From: CAVWTN01 sp963757945
Lineage (GTDB): Bacteria > Vulcanimicrobiota > Vulcanimicrobiia > Vulcanimicrobiales > Vulcanimicrobiaceae
DNA length: 64,000 bases
Direction: 5' to 3'
Assembly: GCA_963757945.1 (NCBI GenBank)
Contig: CAVWTN010000002.1
Coordinates: 1-64,000 of the forward strand
Positions within the stretch are counted from its first letter, which is position 1, and every line of letters begins with the position of its first letter. The notes under the pieces are model-generated. The model was not told the origin of the DNA, ran no database searches, and saw only the letters and a list, made by a program, of their open reading frames with translations. The translations under genes and the position numbers were made by a program. Positions 60,895 to 64,000 of the stretch are shown in pieces.

Positions 60895-61629
60895 ATGCTG
60901 TATGACCCGACGGGTCTCGCCGGTTATTCCGGCGAGGTGGCCCTGACGGGCTTCCTCGCGATTGCCGCCATCGCCGCGATCGCGTCGTTCTCCAGCCACT
61001 ATTACAGCCTCGTTCAGACGCGGCTCGACGTCGAAAAGGCCTGGGGGAAGCTCAGCGATGCGCTGTTGCGCCGCCGCACCGCGCTCGAAGAGCTAGTCGA
61101 GGCCGCGAAGTTCGACGACCGGTTCGCGCCGGGCGTCGTCTCCGACGCCAAGCGCCTGCTCTTGGCGACGCCTTCCGAGGGCGCGGAGGCCGAGCGCTTT
61201 GCCGCGGAGCTACGCTTGAGCACCGCGATCGGCAAGGTCCTCGCGACCTCGCAGAATTACCCGAGCCTGGCGAAAGACCCGCGCTTCCGCAAACTGGAAG
61301 AGACGATCCTCGACCTCGAAGAGGAGATCGAGCGCCGGCGCGAGCTCTACAACGTGCAAGTCGCGAACAACAACACGCACTACGAGAACTTCTTCGAGCA
61401 CTTCATCGCCGCGCTCGCGGACGTCTATCCCTGGGAGCATTTCCCGGTCACCGAATCCGAAGCGCTGCACGATTCCGAAGAGCGCAGAGCCCTGGGCGTG
61501 GCGCCGCCGCCGGGCCTTGCGGATCTCGAGCGTTACGTCAAGATTTCGGGCAAGCGCCCCGCTTCGCGCGCCATGACGACTTCCATCGCGATGCGCTCCC
61601 CGACGGAGACGTCCCGGCCCCATCGATAG
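60895..61629 (+). CDS. lemA: LemA-family membrane-anchored protein
   Basis: A 244-residue protein from the ATG at 60895. It has one membrane helix (about residues 12-34), then the helical bundle of LemA: RLDVEKAWGKLSDALLRRR, LEELVEAAKFD, KLEETILDLEEEIERRRELYN and YPWEHFP. The function of LemA is unknown. Its last 97 bp overlap the 3' end of the convergent PurP-like gene. Confidence 0.8.
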   Translation: MLYDPTGLAGYSGEVALTGFLAIAAIAAIASFSSHYYSLVQTRLDVEKAWGKLSDALLRRRTALEELVEAAKFDDRFAPGVVSDAKRLLLATPSEGAEAERFAAELRLSTAIGKVLATSQNYPSLAKDPRFRKLEETILDLEEEIERRRELYNVQVANNNTHYENFFEHFIAALADVYPWEHFPVTESEALHDSEERRALGVAPPPGLADLERYVKISGKRPASRAMTTSIAMRSPTETSRPHR

Positions 61630-62669
61630 GCGCTGTACGGCGTGAAACGCGTCCCGGGCGAGCCCGGGATCCGCAGCGAGACATCGTACACGACGAACTC
61701 TTTCGGCGGCCCCGCCGTGATGACGCACTGCAGCGCGAACGGCCCGATCACGCCGGGCGGGTTCGCTTCGCGCGCGGCGTGCACGAAACGCTCGCCGAGG
61801 TCGAACGCCTTCTCCAGCATCGATTCGGTCATCGTCGCCGCGATGTGCCCCGCTTCTTCCAACCGAACCGGAATGTCGCCGGCGAAGGCGAGTTGGCTCG
61901 GCGGCAGCCCGCGCAGGCCGTCGAGATTGGTTTGGCGGCGCGTATCCGTGCCGCTGAGCTCGAGCTCGGCCAGGATCGGCGAATAGAAGAAATTCAGATT
62001 GAGGCTCGGGCCCAGCGCGTATTCCTCGATGCGCGCCGCGGCGAGCCCGGCGGGCGTGACCATGCCCGCGCCGATCAGCTTCTGGGCTTGGCTTTCGTAT
62101 TCGCCCGGAGAGCTGCACAGGAAGAACGCGCGTTCGAAGGAGACCTTCGCGTGCGCCGCCTTCACCATGACGAGCCGGTCGATGTCGGCCGGCTTCGCGA
62201 ACACGCGCGGGTGGCGGATCCCGGCGCGCGCGAGCAGCGCGTATTGATTGTCCTCCTCGTCGCGTTCCTCGGCCCGCAGCAAGCTGCGGTTCCCGAAGAA
62301 CGGCACGAGCATCCGGCGCTCGATCTCGTCGTAGCTGTACTTCTCGTGCAGGTAGACTTCGAAGGAGCGGTTCGGCACGAACAGCACGTTCGCGGCCAAG
62401 AGCATCGTCTGGACCGAGGGCTCGAGGATCTCGGCGAACGAACCGAGCTCGATCGTGCGCTCCACGCAGCCGCGCGGCGGCTTCTCGCGCCGCGCGTAAT
62501 GGCGGGCGTAGGTGCGCTCGCGGCCGCGCGCGGTGACGATCAGATTGCGCAGCCCGTGCAGCCGCGCGCCGTAGGCGACTTCCAGCGCCGAGTGCGAGCC
62601 GACGGAGCAGAGCGTGAGCGCGTTTCGGTCGTAGCGCGCGAGCGTTTCGGCGACGGTCGATCCGGGCAT
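61533..62669 (-). CDS. PurP-like ligase, second paralogue
   Basis: A 378-residue ATP-grasp protein of the PurP type. It has LCSVGSHSALEVAYGARLHG at the start, VPNRSFEVYLHE, VPFFGNRSLLRAEERDEEDNQ, YALGPSLNLNFFYSPI and the C-terminal RIPGSPGTRFTPYSAYRWGRDVS. It lies one base after the sister gene and shares its plan at a moderate identity level. Some archaea also carry two purP genes, where the second copy's role is uncertain. It may formylate AICAR or a related substrate, or be a subunit. Confidence 0.75.
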   Translation of the reverse strand: MPGSTVAETLARYDRNALTLCSVGSHSALEVAYGARLHGLRNLIVTARGRERTYARHYARREKPPRGCVERTIELGSFAEILEPSVQTMLLAANVLFVPNRSFEVYLHEKYSYDEIERRMLVPFFGNRSLLRAEERDEEDNQYALLARAGIRHPRVFAKPADIDRLVMVKAAHAKVSFERAFFLCSSPGEYESQAQKLIGAGMVTPAGLAAARIEEYALGPSLNLNFFYSPILAELELSGTDTRRQTNLDGLRGLPPSQLAFAGDIPVRLEEAGHIAATMTESMLEKAFDLGERFVHAAREANPPGVIGPFALQCVITAGPPKEFVVYDVSLRIPGSPGTRFTPYSAYRWGRDVSVGERIAMEVVMAREAGRLPEILT

Positions 62670-62670
62670 C

Positions 62671-63744
62671 CTAGGGCGTCGTGCCGTTCGTATCGTCGAG
62701 GATCAAATCGAGCGTGTTCGAGAGCAGCGCGTTCTTGATCTCGCGCGCGATGCGGCGGCCTGTCGACATCGGCTCGCTGTAGTTCAAGTACGAATACGGC
62801 GAGCCGTCGATGAACAGGTTCGTGCCGGCAACGATCCGCGCGGAGACTTCCATGATGTAGAATTGGGCGTCAGGCGTGATGATCGTCTCGATGCAGAACG
62901 CGCCGAAGAGCCCCTTCGGCGGGCAGATCTCCTGGCTGACGCGCACGAGGTCCTCGCCCATGCGATAGGCCTCGGCGAGCATCGATTCGCGCAGCGAGAG
63001 CGGCGAGTTGCCGACGACGACGTAGCTCGGGTCGACGTTCATCCCCTCTTGCGCCGCGGCGGGGATGCGCCCGAGCGAATCGACGTTCGTTTCGTAACGG
63101 CGATCCATGCTCATGATCTCGAGCTTGCCGGTGAGCGGCGAGTAGAAGTAGTGGATGTAGAGCGGCACGCCGATGATGTATTCTTGCAGGATGTAGTTCT
63201 GCCGCGCGAGCAAGCTGGCGCGCTCTTCGAAATCGTTCGCGTCGCGCAAGAACATGTAGCCCTTGCCGCCCTGCGCGCCGTAGAGCTTGACGATGACGGG
63301 CCGGTCGATCTCGGCGCCGGTCTTGAACTGGCGCGGCAACTTCAGGCCCGCGCGGGAAAGCCACTGGCGCTGCAGTTCCCGGCTCGCTTCCCAATCCAAG
63401 ATCGCCTTGTTCCCGAAGTACGGGATCTTCATCTTCTTGTGATCTTCGAGCGAGAGATACGCCACGAAGGAACCGTGCGGAACGATGATCGTCTTCTGCT
63501 GCTCGAGCTGCGGCACGAGCGTCATGAAGTCCTCATACCGCTCGATCGCGATCACCGCATCGACGAAAGCGAAGGATCGATACAGACGCTCCGTCTCTCG
63601 ATTCGCGATCGCGAGCGTGCGGAAGCCCTCGTCGTGCGCGCCTTTGAGGATCTGCAACGCGGAGTGCGAGCCGAGCGTGGCGATCGTGTAGAACTCGGCA
63701 CCGCTGCGGTCGCCTTCGGCCTTGGTGAATTCGGGTGCAAGCAT
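62671..63744 (-). CDS. purP: PurP, formate-dependent AICAR ligase (archaeal type)
   Basis: A 357-residue protein matching PurP, which makes FAICAR from AICAR, ATP and formate in archaea, replacing the transformylase half of PurH. Diagnostic parts are IATLGSHSALQILKGAHDEGF, VPHGSFVAYLSLEDH, IPYFGNKAILDWEASR, IVKLYGAQGGKGYMFL, YIGVPLYIHYFYSPLTGKLE and VSARIVAGTNLFIDGSPYSYL. Its ATG directly follows the TAG of an upstream gene. No purH is in the window. Confidence 0.85.
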   Translation of the reverse strand: MLAPEFTKAEGDRSGAEFYTIATLGSHSALQILKGAHDEGFRTLAIANRETERLYRSFAFVDAVIAIERYEDFMTLVPQLEQQKTIIVPHGSFVAYLSLEDHKKMKIPYFGNKAILDWEASRELQRQWLSRAGLKLPRQFKTGAEIDRPVIVKLYGAQGGKGYMFLRDANDFEERASLLARQNYILQEYIIGVPLYIHYFYSPLTGKLEIMSMDRRYETNVDSLGRIPAAAQEGMNVDPSYVVVGNSPLSLRESMLAEAYRMGEDLVRVSQEICPPKGLFGAFCIETIITPDAQFYIMEVSARIVAGTNLFIDGSPYSYLNYSEPMSTGRRIAREIKNALLSNTLDLILDDTNGTTP

Positions 63745-64000
63745 CTATCGAATCGCTTTCTGAAATGCGGGATTGCAGAGCAGCCCTTCGACCGCCGCTG
63801 CAAGCACATTCTCCGGAACGTCCCGGCCGTCTTTGCGCAGCCGCCACGCGGTCATGCGCCGCACTGCGTGCACGCCTGCGAGCTGCCGTCCCGCGATGCG
63901 CAAGCCGCTTTCACCGTCGCTGGGCGCGGAGGCGCCCGGGTCCGCGGCGCGCGCGGCGCCTTGCTCGCGGTCGGCGATCCAGACCTCGCCCGCCTGCGGA
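63745..64000 (-). CDS. Unknown protein, C-terminal part only
   Basis: An open minus-strand frame enters from beyond the window and ends with a TAG touching the purP ATG, so it is the upstream gene of the purP operon. The visible 84 residues are Ala/Arg-rich, then GLRIAGRQLAGVHAVRRMTA and NVLAAAVEGLLCNPAFQ. No family is recognised from this fragment. Confidence 0.55.
   Translation of the reverse strand, partial: PQAGEVWIADREQGAARAADPGASAPSDGESGLRIAGRQLAGVHAVRRMTAWRLRKDGRDVPENVLAAAVEGLLCNPAFQKAIR

Overview
The window joins two unlike pieces of DNA from a high-GC bacterium. The gene content does not name a well-studied genus. A scarcely sampled phylum such as Vulcanimicrobiota/Eremiobacterota (WPS-2) would fit the style of the chromosomal half, but that is a low-confidence guess. 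Everything below was read from sequence alone, without database searches.

LEFT PART (1 to about 30,141): an integrated conjugative-type element. It opens inside a type IV secretion operon on the + strand: TraF-like peptidase, VirB2, VirB3, VirB4, VirB5, a small exported protein, VirB6, two unknown proteins, VirD4 and VirB11. Most starts and stops overlap. A truncated ssb remnant follows, then a control region: a protein with two OmpR-type winged helices, a small protein of a family seen twice in the element, a minus-strand protein of unknown function whose gene is studded with CCGAC-N3-GTCGG palindromes, and a single winged-helix protein. From 14.5 to 28.5 kb is cargo: a monooxygenase/XRE-TPR pair and an HNH nuclease, both with apparent frameshifts; a Mod-Res restriction-modification operon with an extra PD-(D/E)XK-like gene; an XRE regulator; an unknown gene; and an AlbA_2 protein. 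The element ends with a tyrosine integrase beside the 3' end of a tRNA-Phe gene, the usual attachment-site arrangement. VirB8-10 homologues and a relaxase are not seen and may lie upstream of base 1.

RIGHT PART (30,142 to 64,000): chromosome. First comes a complete C-P lyase (phosphonate) operon on the minus strand, phnDCEFGHIJKLM. It is followed by a coupled gene fusing a GNAT acetyltransferase to an inositol-monophosphatase-type phosphatase. Next are tRNA-Asp, two tRNA-Val genes, a thioesterase, two GGDEF/EAL proteins, a SnoaL-like protein, proC, and the cluster thrS - S1/P1 nuclease - tsaD.

Purine synthesis genes fill much of the rest: purM with a GNAT-PurN fusion, purF, guaA-purD, and two tandem PurP-type ligases. 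PurP is the archaeal ATP/formate-dependent enzyme for the AICAR formylation step. pepA, a Bax-inhibitor-1 family membrane protein and lemA lie between them.

The strongest leads are the two GNAT fusions (phosphatase and PurN), the paired bacterial PurP proteins, the tandem winged-helix protein that shares a domain with a T4SS-operon gene, and the palindrome cluster.
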